From: Heterohyrax brucei
Lineage: Eukaryota > Chordata > Mammalia > Hyracoidea > Procaviidae
DNA length: 64,000 bases
Assembly (NCBI GenBank): GCA_028571685.1
Contig: CM053146.1
Span: 110,893,431-110,957,430 of the forward strand
Reading direction: 5' to 3'
The position numbers were made by a program, and so were the translations under genes. Position 1 is the stretch's first letter. Each line of letters begins with the position of its first letter. Shown here in pieces: positions 1 to 12,162 of the stretch. The notes below the pieces were generated by a model, which made no database searches, was not told the DNA's origin, and saw nothing but the letters and a program-made list of their open reading frames with translations.

Positions 1-180
1 CTGTATAAAAAGTGTTATTCCAGGGCAAACCCTACTGAAATGAATATATTAGCTAAGAAAGAAGACAAGAAGAAATACTAAAGAACAGGAATACTGACTA
101 TGACTTGAAGTCCAGGTGGTTTTAGATGCTGCGTGGATGGATATTTTTTAAGTTCGTACCTATTTCTAGAATTACCTTCT
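1..180. other. intron-like sequence, nothing recognised
   Basis: AT-rich sequence with no open frame of note and no repeat family that I recognise. It runs up to the target duplication of the AfroSINE at 194. Confidence 0.4.
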
Positions 181-193
181 GCTTATAACAATA

Positions 194-310
194 AAGCCAA
201 ATGCCATCGATTCGGATCCAACTCATGACAACCCTAGGGGCCAGGGTAGAACTGACCCCCAGAATATTCAAGGAGCGCCTGGTGGATTTGAACTGCCGAC
301 CTTGTTAACC
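194..310 (-). repeat. AfroSINE, antisense, with perfect TSD
   Basis: On the minus strand this reads as an AfroSINE: a tRNA-like head with the B-box-like segment (plus strand 'ggatttgaactgccgacc'), the body 'gcgcctggtgg', and the tail near 200-225 (plus 'gattcggatccaactcatg'). The 13-bp direct repeat 'gcttataacaata' lies on both sides, at 181-193 and 311-323, which fixes the insertion limits and indicates L1-mediated retroposition. The perfect duplication suggests a fairly recent insertion. Confidence 0.9.
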
Positions 311-323
311 GCTTATAACAATA

Positions 324-594
324 GTGATTTTTATTTAATATACATTTATAAAGTTAAGTATTAAATTTATGTAAGTAAAAACAACATATCAATTTAGAGA
401 AAAACATTAAGTAACACTACTGATGATATTCTAACAGCAAAAATCAAAAAAACATAAGATACAGAACTGATGGAAATTTAGGAAACACTGCAGTAGAGGA
501 AGCAAACTATAAAAAAGTATAGAAGCAATTTCATTGGCCTTTAGTGAATAGGAGTTTGCCTCCTTCAACAGTAGTTTACAGTCACACCATGACA
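324..594. other. unassigned AT-rich sequence
   Basis: AT-rich intron-like DNA between the first AfroSINE and the antisense L1 block. I see no gene or recognisable repeat in it. Confidence 0.4.
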
Positions 595-1545
595 TTTCTT
601 TTTTTTATTGTGATCTATTACATATTTATTTACTCAGTGTTATTGAAGGGTAATTTAAATACAATAAAATTCACCAGTTTGAGGTGTACAACTTGGTAAG
701 TTCTGACAAATTATACAGTCATGTAGCAACCACCACAATCATAATATAAAACATTCTAATCACCCATAAAAAAATCCCTCATGCCTTCTGCAGAATAACC
801 TTTGTCCATTCTCAGCCTTTTGAAGCCACTTGTCTACTTTCCATCTCAAGAGTTTTGCATTTTCTAAAATACCATATAAAATGGAAACATAAGCTATGTA
901 GACTTTAGTGCCTGGCTCCTTTCATTCAGATTCATCCATATGTCAGTAATTTATTCCTTTTTATTGCTGCATTGTATAGTTATGCTGTATTTCATTATTT
1001 GGACATGAGTGGATAGATACTGGGGTTGTTTCTAGTTTGGGACTATTAAGAATAAAGTTGCTATGAATATTAACATGTAGACTTTTGTGGGGATACAGGT
1101 TTTCTTTTCTATTGAGTAAACACCTGTAGTGAGATTGGTGAATCATATGGTAATTTTATGTTTAAGTTTCAAATGACTTGCTAAATAATTTTTCGGAGTG
1201 GCTGTACAAATTCCCATTCCCACCACAGTCAGAAGAGTTACAGTTACTCAGCAATCTCACCAAGATTCTGTATTGTCAGTCGTTTCAACCATTCTAGTAG
1301 GTGTGCTGTGTTATCTTATTGTGGCTTTAATTTAATGATTTTAAGCAAAGATTTGAATACAGTTTGTATTCAAATTCTTTGCTTATTTTCAGTAGGTTTT
1401 TTTTGTCTACTGTTACAGAGTTTTATATCATATTATGTTGTGTTGTGATATGTTGTTTTTCTGATTTATCATAGTGTCCTTGATGGCATATATGTTTTAC
1501 AAATGTTTACTTCCAGTTTGTGGCTTGACTTTAACTTTCTTCTTT
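595..1545 (-). repeat. old L1 (L1ME-like) 3' region, antisense
   Basis: The plus strand shows the usual complement of an ancient L1 3' end: 'ttcaccagtttgaggtgtac', 'gttgctatgaatatt', 'aatcatatggtaatttta', 'ttcccattcccaccac', then 'gtggctttaatttaatg'. Order and wording match L1M 3' UTR and ORF2 tail in antisense. It is heavily diverged and has no coding capacity. Confidence 0.75.
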
Positions 1546-2115
1546 TATTTTATTATTTTTTATTGTGCTTTAGATGAAGTTTTACAAGTTATGTTCTCAT
1601 TAAACAATTAATACACATATTGTTTTTGTGACTTTGGTTGCCAGCCACATGACACATCAACACTCTCCCCTTCTTGATTTTGATTTTCCTTTTACCAGCC
1701 TTCTTGTCCCCTACTGACTTCTCGTTCTTGCCTCTGCATTGTGTGCCCATTTAGTCTTGTTTTGTTTTATGGGCCTGTCTAATATTTGGCTGAAGGGCAA
1801 ATCTAACAAGTGACTTTAGTACTGAGCTAAAAAGGTGTCTGGGGGCCATACTCTTCGGGTTTCCCTAGTTTCTCTCAAACCAGTAAGTCTAGCCTTTTTT
1901 TGTTAGAATGTTGTTCTACAGTTTTTACCATCTCTGTCCAGGACCCTCTATTGTGATCCCTGTCAGAGTAGTCAATGGTGGTAGCTGGGCACTATCTAGT
2001 TGTGCTAAACTGTATCTGATGGAGGCTGTGGAACTGATGATCCATTAGTCTTTTGGATTAATCTTTCTCTTGTGTCTTTGGTTTTCTTCATTTTCCTCTT
2101 GCTCCACATAAGATA
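1546..2115 (-). repeat. afrotherian-type L1 3' UTR, antisense
   Basis: Read on the minus strand, this contains the L1 3' UTR landmarks seen in the sense copies of this window: a segment like 'ggtgcccagctaccaccatt' near 1965-1990, 'gggatcacaatagagggtcc', and a 3' terminus near 1546-1600 ending in an A-rich tail. The same terminal sequence recurs in sense at 50985-51140. Confidence 0.7.
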
Positions 2116-2194
2116 GCAACAAGAGAGTATCTTAAATGACTTATGCTAAAAATCCCATAATATGTTATTTTTGTTTTGAACAGCTAGTTTTCCT

Positions 2195-2408
2195 TTAGCC
2201 AAGTGCCGTTGTGAAAGATATTAAAATAACAAAGAAAAAATAGAAACTCTTTTGTATTTATTGGTCTCTTCATTCCTTTGTACATATTCAAATTTCCAAC
2301 ATATAATTTTTCTATTGCTTCAAGAACTTTATTTAATAGTTCTTGTGGTGGCACTATGCTTGAAATTAATTTTTTCAGCTTTTGTTTATTGAAAACATGT
2401 TGATTTTG
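2195..2408 (-). repeat. L1 fragment, antisense
   Basis: Plus-strand wording such as 'ttttttcagcttttgtttat' and 'ggtctcttcattcc' resembles the complement of an old L1 near the end of ORF2 and the 3' UTR. Short and diverged. Confidence 0.45.
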
Positions 2409-3439
2409 AAGGGGACTAAGATGATGAAATAGTCAAATGCTTCTGTGATCTCTCTAACAATAAAGACCTTCAAAATCATATGAAGTATATATAACATTAT
2501 ATACAACATTCTACAAGTCAAAAGAACATCAAAAGGAAAGATGAGAAATCAGACTGAGCTGTTACAAAAAGGACAGTAGATACAGAAGTACCTAGCAATG
2601 GCCAGATCTGGCCCATCAGGAGCTGGCACCCCACAGGCAGATCAGCAGCAGTGAGCTTGGTGACAGGAGTCATGGCTTTTGGAAAGCATCTTTCTCAGTG
2701 GGAAAGACCGAGTTGGGGAGAGACTACTCATGTCTCCAGAATCAGTGAAAACTGATGTCAGACTGTCAAAATCTGAGTGGATTGTGACTAATCTGCTGGG
2801 TGAAGATCTATTTCTTTCCTTCAGAATTAACCTCTCTCCCTTTTCCAAGCACTTCCCTCTTCCTTCTCTGCTCTGTGCCCAGCCCCACAGTCTGACACCA
2901 TTGCCCAGGTTGGAATTAGGACTCCTTATGGGTTCTCTAAGCCACTTTCCTAGACTAGGAAAGGGAATAATTTCACAAACACAGGGGAATAAATAAATAA
3001 AATAATCTTCCAGCTCTACTAAGCCAGGTACTCAGAGCAGAAATAGTTCTTTTGTCTAGGATCAGGTATAACAGGACACATTTTACTTACAGACACTCAC
3101 TTAATGGCTGTCAGCCACCTTCCTGTCCCAGCACATGAAACCAAATACCTGTGCTTACACCAATCATTGCTGCTTCCCTAAGACTGTAGAGAAGAGCCTG
3201 TACCACACACTTGGTAACCAAATATCTGGTCATGTGAACTGTATGCATAAAAGAAAACAGGCACCTGGGGTTACCTGCCTAGTAAGAGCTCTAACCACCA
3301 TGCAACAGGACATTAGAGCCCCATAGGAGCCAATATTCAAACTAGCTCACAAACCAGCCTATTTTGGCATTTTAAAACAAAGCAAAGCAAGAAGCTAGAA
3401 CACAGTAAGCAAACATAAAATAAATATAACAGCTTACTG
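2409..3439 (+). repeat. L1-A 5' UTR
   Basis: The start 'ggggactaagatgatgaaat' matches the 5' ends of the two other full-length L1s here ('gaggaggccaagatggcaga' at 5212 and 'ggagtcaagatggcggacta' near 10220). About 1 kb of GC-richer sequence leads to the ORF1 start at 3440. It contains no monomer repeats that I can see. Confidence 0.7.
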
Positions 3440-5211
3440 ATGGCTCTGAGAAGACAGTCAATAACAAATTACTTGAGGAGGCAGACCACAATGGCTTCAG
3501 AAAGGTCCCCAAACAAAGAATCAAGAAATTTTACAGATGAAAAGAACTTCCTGGAATTGTTGGTGGTAGAATACAAAAGAGTAATATTTAGAACTCTTGA
3601 GGAGATCCAGAGGGAGATCAGGCAAAATGCAGCAGCGTATAATGACAAATCGAGCAGGCTGCAAAAAAGCACAGAGAAACAGCATTCAGAAGTTTCCACT
3701 ATTAATAATAAAGTTACAGAATTAGAAAACTCTACACAAAGTCAAAGAGCAGGCTGAGGCAGTGGAAGCCAAAAATAGTGAGACTGAAGATAAAACACTT
3801 GGCACTAACATACCTGAGGAAAACTCTGATAAAAGAATTTTTTTAAAAATGAGAAACACTAAGAATTACGTGGGACTCTATCAAGAGGAATAATAATAAA
3901 CTATGAGTGACTGAAGTATAAGAACAGGAGGAGAATACAAAATAAAGAGAATTGTTACAGAATTGTTAACACAAAACTTCCCTGATATCATGAAAGTTGA
4001 GAAAGTATCTGTTTCAGTCAGCTAGGGCTGCTCTAACAGAAATACCAGAGTGGATGGCTTTAACAAAGGAAGGTTTATTCTTACATAGTCTGGTAGGCTG
4101 CAAGTCCATATTCAGGGTGTACACTCCAGGGGAAGGCTTTCCCCTTGTTGGCTGTGGAGGAAAGTCCGATATTGCATCAGTCTTTGTCCAGGGAGCATGT
4201 TGGTGCAGGAAACTCAGGTCTCAAGGATGAGCTCTTCTCCCGGTGCAGCTTTCTTGCAGGTGTGAGATTCCCAATTCTCTGCCTGCTTCTCTGTCCTTTT
4301 ATCTCTTGTAGGATGAAAGGATTAAGGGTGGGGCAAGCCATACTCCAGGGAAACTCCCTTTACAGTGGAGCAGGGAGGTAATCCTATGAAGGGATTTACA
4401 GCCCCACCCTAATCCTTTAACATACAGCATAGGAAAACCACATAATGGAGGAGAGTCACAAGATACTGGAAATCATGGAGCAGCCACGTGGCTACACATA
4501 TTCTGGGGGGGGGGACACAATTCAATCCATGACAGTATCTATCAAGATGTTCATTGAACTCCACACAAGGTAGACCCCAAAAGAAAGACACCAAAACATA
4601 TTATAATCAAACTTGCCCAAACTAAAGATGATAGAATTTTACAGGTGGCTGTGGAATAAATGAAAAATAATCTATGAAGGAAAGGCAATAAGTCTAATCT
4701 CAGACTACTTAGCAGAAACCATGCACACAAGAAGGCAATGGGATGATGTATATAAAGCTTTGAAAGAAAAAATTGCCAGCCAAGAATTATATATCCAGGA
4801 AAACTCTCTCTCAAATATGATGGTGAAATTAGGACACTTCTGAGTAGACAGAAGTTTAAAGAATATGCAAAAATCAAGCCAAAAATTATGAGAAATACTT
4901 AAAGGAGTCTTTTGGTTAGAAAATCAATAACATCAGGTAACAACCCAAGACTAGAATGCAGAACAGAGCAACCAGATATCAACCCAGTTATGGAAATCAC
5001 AAAAATAACCCAAACTTAAAACACTGAAAATGTGGCAACAGAGATATGATGACAACATTATAACAAAAAGGGACTAATAAATGTAATCATAGATCTTTCA
5101 TGTGGAGAGGAAGTCAAGACACTACAAAGAAATTAAAGATGAGTTTAAATTTAGAAAAATAGGGGTAAATATTGAGGTAATCACTAACCTACACATCAAA
5201 GTAAAAAGCAA
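3440..5211 (+). pseudogene. L1-A ORF1 (nucleic-acid chaperone), broken
   Basis: L1 ORF1 encodes the trimeric RNA-binding protein of the L1 particle. The start used is ATG at 3440 (MALRRQ...). The first 105 codons, to the TGA at 3755-3757, are charged and heptad-like (VEYKRVIFRTLEEIQREIRQ), which fits the ORF1 coiled coil. The frame is then lost. An LTR at 4010-4534 splits the gene. From 4540 the C-terminal RNA-binding region resumes, with nucleotide landmarks 'aagaattatatatccaggaa' and 'gaaatacttaaaggagtc'. The spacer before ORF2 runs to about 5211, where L1-B begins. ORF2 of the same element continues at 17405. Not functional. Confidence 0.8.
4010..4534 (-). mobile_element. solo MaLR/ERVL-type LTR (type B) in L1-A ORF1
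   Basis: On the plus strand it begins 'tgtttcagtcagctagggct' and ends 'attcaatccatgaca', so the minus-strand LTR runs TG to CA. A 5-bp target duplication 'gtatc' is perfect at 4005-4009 and 4535-4539, as expected for ERVL/MaLR integrases. At 525 bp it belongs with the copies at 21320, 28550 and 36353, which share the 'ttagggtgggg' block and the end 'agctgactaaaaca'. A C/G homopolymer lies near 4505-4514. No internal sequence remains, so this is a solo LTR. Confidence 0.9.
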
Positions 5212-6660
5212 GAGGAGGCCAAGATGGCAGACTAGTCACATGTCTCCTTAATTCCCTCAGAGAACTAAGGCCTACAAAAACAATTGAATGGAGTAGAGTG
5301 GGCATTCTGGGGGCCCCAAGATCAGGTGTAGGGTTGTGAGGTTGGACTGGGCAAAAGGAAGGGGAAAACTATCTTTGTTGAAGGCAAGACAGCAGTGCAG
5401 ATTCCCACTTCTGCTGGTGCAGCAGCTGAAAGGCTTACAGGTATAGATGCCATCTTTATTAACCAGGAGACTGAGACCGGGACTGCTGAGCCTTAGAGCC
5501 TGGCAGAGGCTGGCTACCATGCTAAGCTGTAGTGCCAAAGTAGACAGGATCTTTCAGGGCACAGAGGCTGTGCTTAAGACAGTCACATCTACAGAAACAG
5601 GCAGCAGCTAGTGGCTGAGGGTAGCAGTGACCTTCCCCTGACTCTTCTCTAAGCTGCCCCATAGATTCTGCTGGCTCAGCACAGGAGAGGTGACTCAGGA
5701 AGGATGCCATTATTGTCAGCTGAGAGGCGGGATCAGCCACACCTGAGGGCCTGGCTCGGGCTAGCTGCCAAGCTGAGCAACAGTGCCTGACTGGACAGTG
5801 CCTCCCACAGCAGAAAAGCTGCTTTTAAGACAGTCGTACTTAGAGAATGTAGTGGTGGCTGGTGGCCAAGTGTGATGACACCTTTACCTCTCCCTTCTTT
5901 GAACTATGCCATAGTGTCTGCAGACACAGCCCTTGTGTGACTCCACAAGTAGGTTGTCAGCTCTGTCAGCTGGGAGCTGAGGCCTGTCACCCCCTGAGGG
6001 CCTGGCTGGTACTGGCTGCTGCTGGCCAGGGCTGCTCTCAGCACAAAAACAGTTCTAAAGAAAATTACACATAGAGAACACAGTGGTGGCTTGCAGCTGA
6101 CTGCGGTGGTGCCATTTCCCCCTCCATTCACTGAGCCACACCATAGAGTCTGCTAATGGGCCCCCGAGAGTCTCCATATGTAGGAATCTATCTTTGTCAG
6201 CCAGGAGGCAGGGCCTGCAACCCTGAAGGCCAAGATGCTACCAGCTTCCACAGGACAGCACCTCTGTTAGCAGAAAAGCAGTTTTTAAGATAACCTCATC
6301 TAGAGAATACAGCAGTCGCTGGAAGTTGAATGTGGTGGCACCTTTCTTTCCTTCTTTCTCTGAGCTGGCATAACTGCAGAGAATCAGCATAAGTAGGTCA
6401 CTATTTTTATTAGCCAGGATGCAGGGCCTGCCACCCTGAGGGCCCAGCTGGGGCCAGCCGCCAAATGGAGCAGCATCATGGGGGTGGACAGCATCTCTCA
6501 CCAGACAAGCTGTAATTAAGTCAGCTGTTCCTAGGGAATTCAGCAGCTGCTGGCAGCCAAGTCTAGTACAGCACTTACTCACTCCCTTCTTAGAGCTACT
6601 GCATAGCTTCTGTTGGTGCAACACTGGAGAAACTGAACAGCTTTTTGATGATGCAAAGAC
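5212..6660 (+). repeat. L1-B 5' UTR with ~230-250 bp tandem monomers
   Basis: It begins 'gaggaggccaagatggcaga', the canonical mammalian L1 5' start. From about 5380 to 6620 a unit repeats. The anchor similar to 'catagattctgctgg' recurs near 5409, 5660, 5909, 6141, 6370 and 6601, giving spacings of about 250, 250, 232, 229 and 231 bp. Each unit also has a 'ggcagcagctagtggctgag'-like block and an 'agcagaaaagctg'-like block. Such monomers act as L1 promoters in rodents; a promoter role here is inference. Confidence 0.8.
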
Positions 6661-7655
6661 AAAAATCAGTATCTAACCATTTAAAGAAACATGACACTAT
6701 AGTTCTGGAAAACTCCCAAAATAAAGAAAAAATTTCCCATATGAAGAAGTCTTCCTGAAATTACCAGAGGTAGAACACAAAAGAATTATGTTTAGAGCCC
6801 TTCTAGAGATTAAACAAATCACAGCTGAACAAAATGAAAAATGAAGCAAGCTATATGAAGTGCTAGAACATCGACAATCTGAAATTCAGCAGATCAATAA
6901 TAAAATGATAAAGTTAGACAACTCAATGCAAAATCAAAAGAGTAGGATTGAGTAAATGGAATACAGAATTAATGAGACTGAAGATAAAGCAAGTGGCACC
7001 AGCAATTATGAGGAGAAATGAGATAAAGGAATCAAGAAAAATGAAGGAGTAAGAAGCATGTGGGACACTGTGAAGAGGAACAATCTACGAGCAACTGGAG
7101 TTCCTGAACAGGCAGGAATAGCAGAAAATAGAGAGAGAATTGTTAAAGAGTTGCTCACAGAAAAATCCCCTGACATCATAACAGAAGAGAACATAGCTAT
7201 TTAAGATGCTTATTAAACCCCACAAAAGGTAGACTCTAAAATATTTTATAATCAAGCTTAACAAAATGAAACACAAGGCAAGGCTATTAAAGGCAGCTAG
7301 CCTTAAAACTAATGTACAAACAGAAGCTTTGTAGGATGTCCTCTGACTTCTTGGCAGAAAACATGTGGGCAAGAAGGCAGCAAATGACACAAACAAAGCC
7401 TTGAGGGAGAAAAATTTGCAACCAAGAATTACATATCCTGCAAAACTGTCTCTCAGATATGATGGTGAAATTAAGACATTCTCAGATAACGAGAACTTTA
7501 GAGATTTTCAAAAACCAAACCAAAATTACAATGCTGGAAGAAACTCTTTGGTTAGAAAATCAATAACATCAGATGTATACTCAAGGATGCAAAGCAGGAC
7601 ACAGTATCCAGAGTTCTACTCAGTTAGGGAAGTCACAAAACTCAATCAAAGCTAA
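6661..7655 (+). pseudogene. L1-B ORF1, frameshifted
   Basis: The ATG at 6661 begins MQRQKSVSNH. The frame stops after about 35 codons, but ORF1-like sequence continues: a coiled-coil region around 6770-6960 (nucleotides like 'gagattaaacaaatcacagc'), then the C-terminal domain in an open frame at 7365-7655 (MGKKAANDTNKALREKNLQP, later 'RITYPAKLSLRYDGEIKTF'). The normal product is an RNA-binding chaperone of about 330-380 residues. Several frameshifts make this copy dead. Confidence 0.8.
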
Positions 7656-8027
7656 AGTATTAAAATTAGAGAAACAGAGATCTTAACATGTAAACTATAG
7701 CATCATCACACTATAAAGAGGGATATATTACAGTACTTACAGCCCTTACGGATGGAGAGGAAGTTAAGGAGATGTACAGAAGTTAAGGATTGGTTTGATC
7801 GACAGCACTTGGCTTGGCTTTGAACTTAGAACATTAAAGTAGAACAAAGGAGTAGCTACAAGGCAAACTAGCAGTACAACATATCAAAACAAGAAATACA
7901 ATACAGGGATCTCAAGAGATACAAAACCAACACTGAAAATGATGAAAAGAAAACCCACAAAGAAAAACAATCCATACCATAAATTAAGTAGAATGAAGAA
8001 AATGTCAACAACATATAAGGCAGTAAA

Positions 8028-9265
8028 ATGACAGCACTAAATGCATACCTATCAATAATTACACTGACTGTAAATGGGCTGAAGGCTCCAATAAAGAAAC
8101 AGAGAGTAAGAGGTTGGATCAAAAAACATGATCCATCTATCGGGTGCTTAGAAGAAACACACCTTAGACTCAAAGATATGAACCAATTGTAAAGGATGGA
8201 AAAATATATACCAAACTAACAACATGCAAAGAACAGGAGTGGCAATATTAATTTCAGATAAAATAGATTTTAAAGTAAAATCCACCATTATGGACCATGG
8301 TGGTCACTATTTATTTCTTGAAGGTTCAATACATAAAGAGGCTATAACATTATTAAATATTCGTGCACCCAATATCAGAGCATCTAAATACATAGAACAA
8401 ATGCTGACAACATTGAAAAATGAGATAGATCACTCAATAGCAATAGTAGGAGTCTACAACATTTTACTTCCAGTAATGGACAGATCATGCAGAAAAAAAG
8501 CTCAATAAAGATACAGAAGATCTTATTGCAACAATCAACCAACTAAACCTCATTGACATATACAGAACACTTTGCCTAACAACAGATTAGTACACTTTCT
8601 TTTCCAAAGTACATGGAACATTCTGCAGAATAGACTGTGTATTAGCTCATAAAGCAAGTCTCAACAAAATTCAAACCATTAAATTGTTGCAAAGTACCTT
8701 CTAAGACCATAAGAGACATGAGGAAATGCTCACAATCATTAGCTATTAGAGAAATCCAAATCAAAACCACAATGAGATACCATCTCACCCCAATGAGGTG
8801 GGCAATAATTCAAAACACACAAAACAGCAAATGCTGAAGAGAGTGTGGAGAGATTGAAACTCTCCTACAATGTTGGTGGGAATGCAAAATGGTACAAACT
8901 CTTTGGAAAGCAATTCGGCGTTTTCTTAGGAAGCTAGACATAGAAATTTCCTAGGATCCAGCAATCCCCCTGCTTGGAATATATCCTACAGAAATACAGC
9001 AGACACACAAACAGATACATGGAAATTAATGTTTATTGCAGCACTGTCCACAATAGCAAAAAGATGGAACCAATCCAGATACCCAACAACAGAGGAATGG
9101 ATATACAAGCTATGGTACATGTACACAATGAAACAGTATGCAATGATAAAGAACAATGGTGATTTTAGGAAGTATCTCATAACCCGGCTTAAACTAGAAA
9201 ACATTATACTTAGTGAAATCAGTCAGCTGCAAAAGGACAAGTATTGTATGAGACCTCTATTATAA
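8028..9265 (+). pseudogene. L1-B ORF2 with reverse transcriptase deleted
   Basis: ORF2 normally encodes an AP-like endonuclease followed by reverse transcriptase (RT) and a Cys-rich C-terminus, about 1270 residues. ATG at 8028 starts MTALNAYLSI, and the endonuclease domain continues to about 8712; the open frame 8224-8508 holds 'HGGHYLFLEGSIHKEAITL'. At about 8712-8725 the sequence jumps to the C-terminal region ('caatgagataccatctcacc', 'aatatatcctacagaaatac'), ending near 9262. More than 2 kb of RT is therefore missing. Confidence 0.8.
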
Positions 9266-10212
9266 GGACTTAAAAATGGACTTATGTTCAGAAGATTCTC
9301 TGACAGCTACAAGGGTAGGGAGGGAGACAGAGAGGTTTACTCATAGATTAGTCAATAAGAATTTGGTTAGGTGAAGGGAGTAACAGCATGTAGTAGAGGT
9401 CAGATCAGAATAACCAGACTACACCATAAACTGAAAGATTTTCTAAACTCAACCCACCATTTCAAAGGATACAGTAGCAGAGACAGGGGTCTGGGGACCA
9501 CATTTTCAGGGGTCATCGAGGTCAACTGGCATAACTAGTCTTTTACTAAGTGAGTCTTTTGCACCCCATATTGGTGAGTGGAGTCTGGGATCTTAAAAAC
9601 TAGCAAGGTGCCATCTAAGGAACACCAAAATGTCCCAACAGATGATGACCAAGAACATCACAAGGAAAAAGAGCCCAGTAGACAGAAGGACTCATGAATG
9701 CGAGACCACATCAGTATTAGACCAGAAGATTAAGATGGTACCAAGCTACCACCAAAGGCAGTCATGATGGGGGACACAATGTAAAGTCCCTGATGTAGCA
9801 TGAGAAAGAAAGCTGTGCAGTTCAAGAACTCTACTAAAAGACCAGAACTGATGCTCTGACAGCACAAGGATCCACTAGGAACATGTCCCCTAGATTCAGT
9901 GCTGGCCGAGACCAGAAACCAGTAGAGAGGTCAACTCTTCAGAGAAGAATGGACTGGACTCAGGACACAGTGTGAGCATGTAGTATGGTTATTTTATGGT
10001 TTTATAATTTATAGGAGGCTGTCCTAGTGGTTTCCTTAAGGATGGGAGAGGAGGGTGGAGAGGACAGGAGACGTGTTCATTAACAGGATGCTAGAAGCAA
10101 AGAATGAAAAGAAGTGTGCTATCACAGGGTGAGGAAAGCTGATGGATTTGCAGATAGGAAGGCACACAAAATTGATTTTGATTGTGTACTTTCACTGAAT
10201 CATAATAAAAAA
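9266..10212 (+). repeat. L1-B 3' UTR and A-rich tail
   Basis: It holds the afrotherian L1 3' UTR wording shared with L1-C (16354-17404) and the solo copy at 38965: 'tctgggatcttaaaaactag', 'ccatctaaggaacacc', 'actctactaaaagaccagaa', ending 'ttgattttgattgtgtact' and a short A tract at about 10205-10212. L1-C begins immediately after it. Confidence 0.8.
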
Positions 10213-11209
10213 AGAGGAGGGCGGAGTCAAGATGGCGGACTAAGCACAGATCTCCCTCTATCCCTCTGGAAACCAAGACCTGAATTGATAATCAAACAGA
10301 GCCTCCTGATGACCTAATCAGCCCCAGGACACGGCACAGGACTGTTAATTTGGACTTCGTACCACTGAGTGAAAAACCTCCTTTCACTGACTCCCGCTCC
10401 TGGCTAGCTCTGGCTCTCACGGACTGAAGGTAAACGCACCATTTTGACTTTTTTTTCTCTGTCTTGGCCAGCGGGTGGAGCTAGGTCTTGCCTGGCAGCT
10501 AGACTCAGACGCACTGCTGGGGGGGATAGGCAGGCGAATTCTCATATTTTGAGAGCCAGGCTTAGGACTCTGTTAATCTAGCCACTTTGGGCCTGCCTTT
10601 TAATCACTGCCACAGTGGGGTTTGTAAAGAATCGTACTGCCAGTGTGCGGGACACTGTGTTGGATATGGAGATTTTAGCGGGACCTAATTCTTAGCCTGG
10701 GAGCCAGTGCCTGCAAACAGGACAGTGCTTCTCCAACAGAAAAGCAGTAATTTACACAGTGTCGCCTACATGGGGGCCCTGCAACAGAAGCAGAGGAATC
10801 ACTACCTCTCGGCACTTTTAGCCCCTCTACTTGACGCCTGTGTGGAGGGTGCCATCTTGGATACGTTGGCAACAGCTGGACCTAATTCTTAGCTTGGGAG
10901 CCAGAGCCTGCCCACAGGAGAGTGCTTTTCTACCAGAAAAGCAGTACCTTATACAATGTCACCTAAAGCTGGGCCCTGTCAGCAGAGGCCAACAGGGCAG
11001 TAGCATTACTGTATTCTGAACTAGTTTGTATCATCTGGGGTTGGATATAGAGGTGCTTACTTTGCCAGTTGGGAAGAGGGACCTTTATACCTGAAAACGT
11101 GACTGAAATGGGACATGGTCAGATACCTTTTGCTTTACACTTTAAGACAGCCTAGAGAAACATCTGCAGTCTATCCTCACAGTATCTCTTCCAGCCTCTA
11201 CTTACTCAC
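10213..11209 (+). repeat. L1-C 5' UTR
   Basis: It starts 'gaggagggcggagtcaagat' followed by 'ggcggactaag', the L1 5' signature, directly after the tail of L1-B. Two ~196-bp units are visible, beginning at 10684 and 10880 ('cctaattcttagc' then 'gggagccag'), each ending near a 'cagcagaggcc'-like block. These are a different monomer type from that of L1-B. Confidence 0.8.
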
Positions 11210-12162
11210 ATGGGACCCAAAAAGCAACAGACACTTGTGGCACACAAGAAATCACTGATGGTTACAGAGGCTCCCAAACAAAGCAACAAAGGAGTTTTCC
11301 AGATGAAGAAACGTTTATGAAAGCATCAGAAAGTGAATACAAAATGATACATACAGAGCCCTTCTAGACATTATACAAAATTCAGCTGAAAAAAAGGAAA
11401 AATTAAACGAGCTGTTCAATCTGATGGAACACCAGTATTCTGAAATCCAACAGATCAAGAACAAAATCAAAGACATAGAAACTTCCGTGCAAAGCCAAGA
11501 AAACAGAATGGAACAAATGGAAAAAAGAATTTCTGACTTGGAAGACAGAGCTACTGATGCCAGTGTCTATGAGCAGAAATCAGAAAAAAGAAATAAGAAA
11601 AATGAAGAAGCATTAAGAAGCATGTGGGACACTATTAAGAGGAACAACCTTCGATTAATTGGAGTCTCTGAATAGGGTGAGACAGCTGAGAACACAGAGA
11701 GTATCGTTGCTGACCGCTGACAGAAAACTTCCCAGAAATCATGAAGAGAATATAGACATCTCAGACGCATGTCATACGCCACCCAATGTAGATCTCAAAA
11801 GAAAGACTCCAAGACATATTATAATCAAGCTTAACAAAATGAAACGTAAGCAGCAACTCTTAAAGGCAGCAAGACTCAAAGCAAAGCTAACAATCGGAGG
11901 GAAACTCTGTAGGTTATCGTCAGATTTCTCAGCAGAAACCATGCTGGCACGGAGACAGTGGCATGACACATTCAAAGCCTTGAAGGAGAAGAACTTCCAA
12001 CCAAGAATTATATATCCTGCAAAACTATCTTTCAAATATGAAAATGAAATGAAGACATTCCCAGATAAACAGAAACTCAGAGACTTTCTAAAAACCAAAC
12101 CAAAACTACAAGAAATACTGAAAGAAGTTCCTGGCTTTGGCCTAGAACAACAGAACCACTAA
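11210..12162 (+). pseudogene. L1-C ORF1, nearly intact with frameshifts
   Basis: The ATG at 11210 begins MGPKKQQTLV; a frameshift follows near 11310. The coiled-coil segment is open at 11424-11675 (EQMEKRISDLEDRATDAS), with heptads and the typical ORF1 motif near its end (MWDTIKRNNLRLIGVSE). A second frameshift near 11660-11675 leads to the frame 11659-12162, which carries the RNA-recognition and C-terminal domains (TPRHIIIKLNKMKRKQQLL, then RIIYPAKLSFKYENEMKTF). The total length is about right for a complete ORF1, so only a few lesions separate it from an intact frame. Confidence 0.85.

Noticed and set aside
6238-6624. 128-codon minus-strand frame
   Set aside because: It lies antisense across L1-B 5' UTR monomers, where the repeat periodicity explains the openness.
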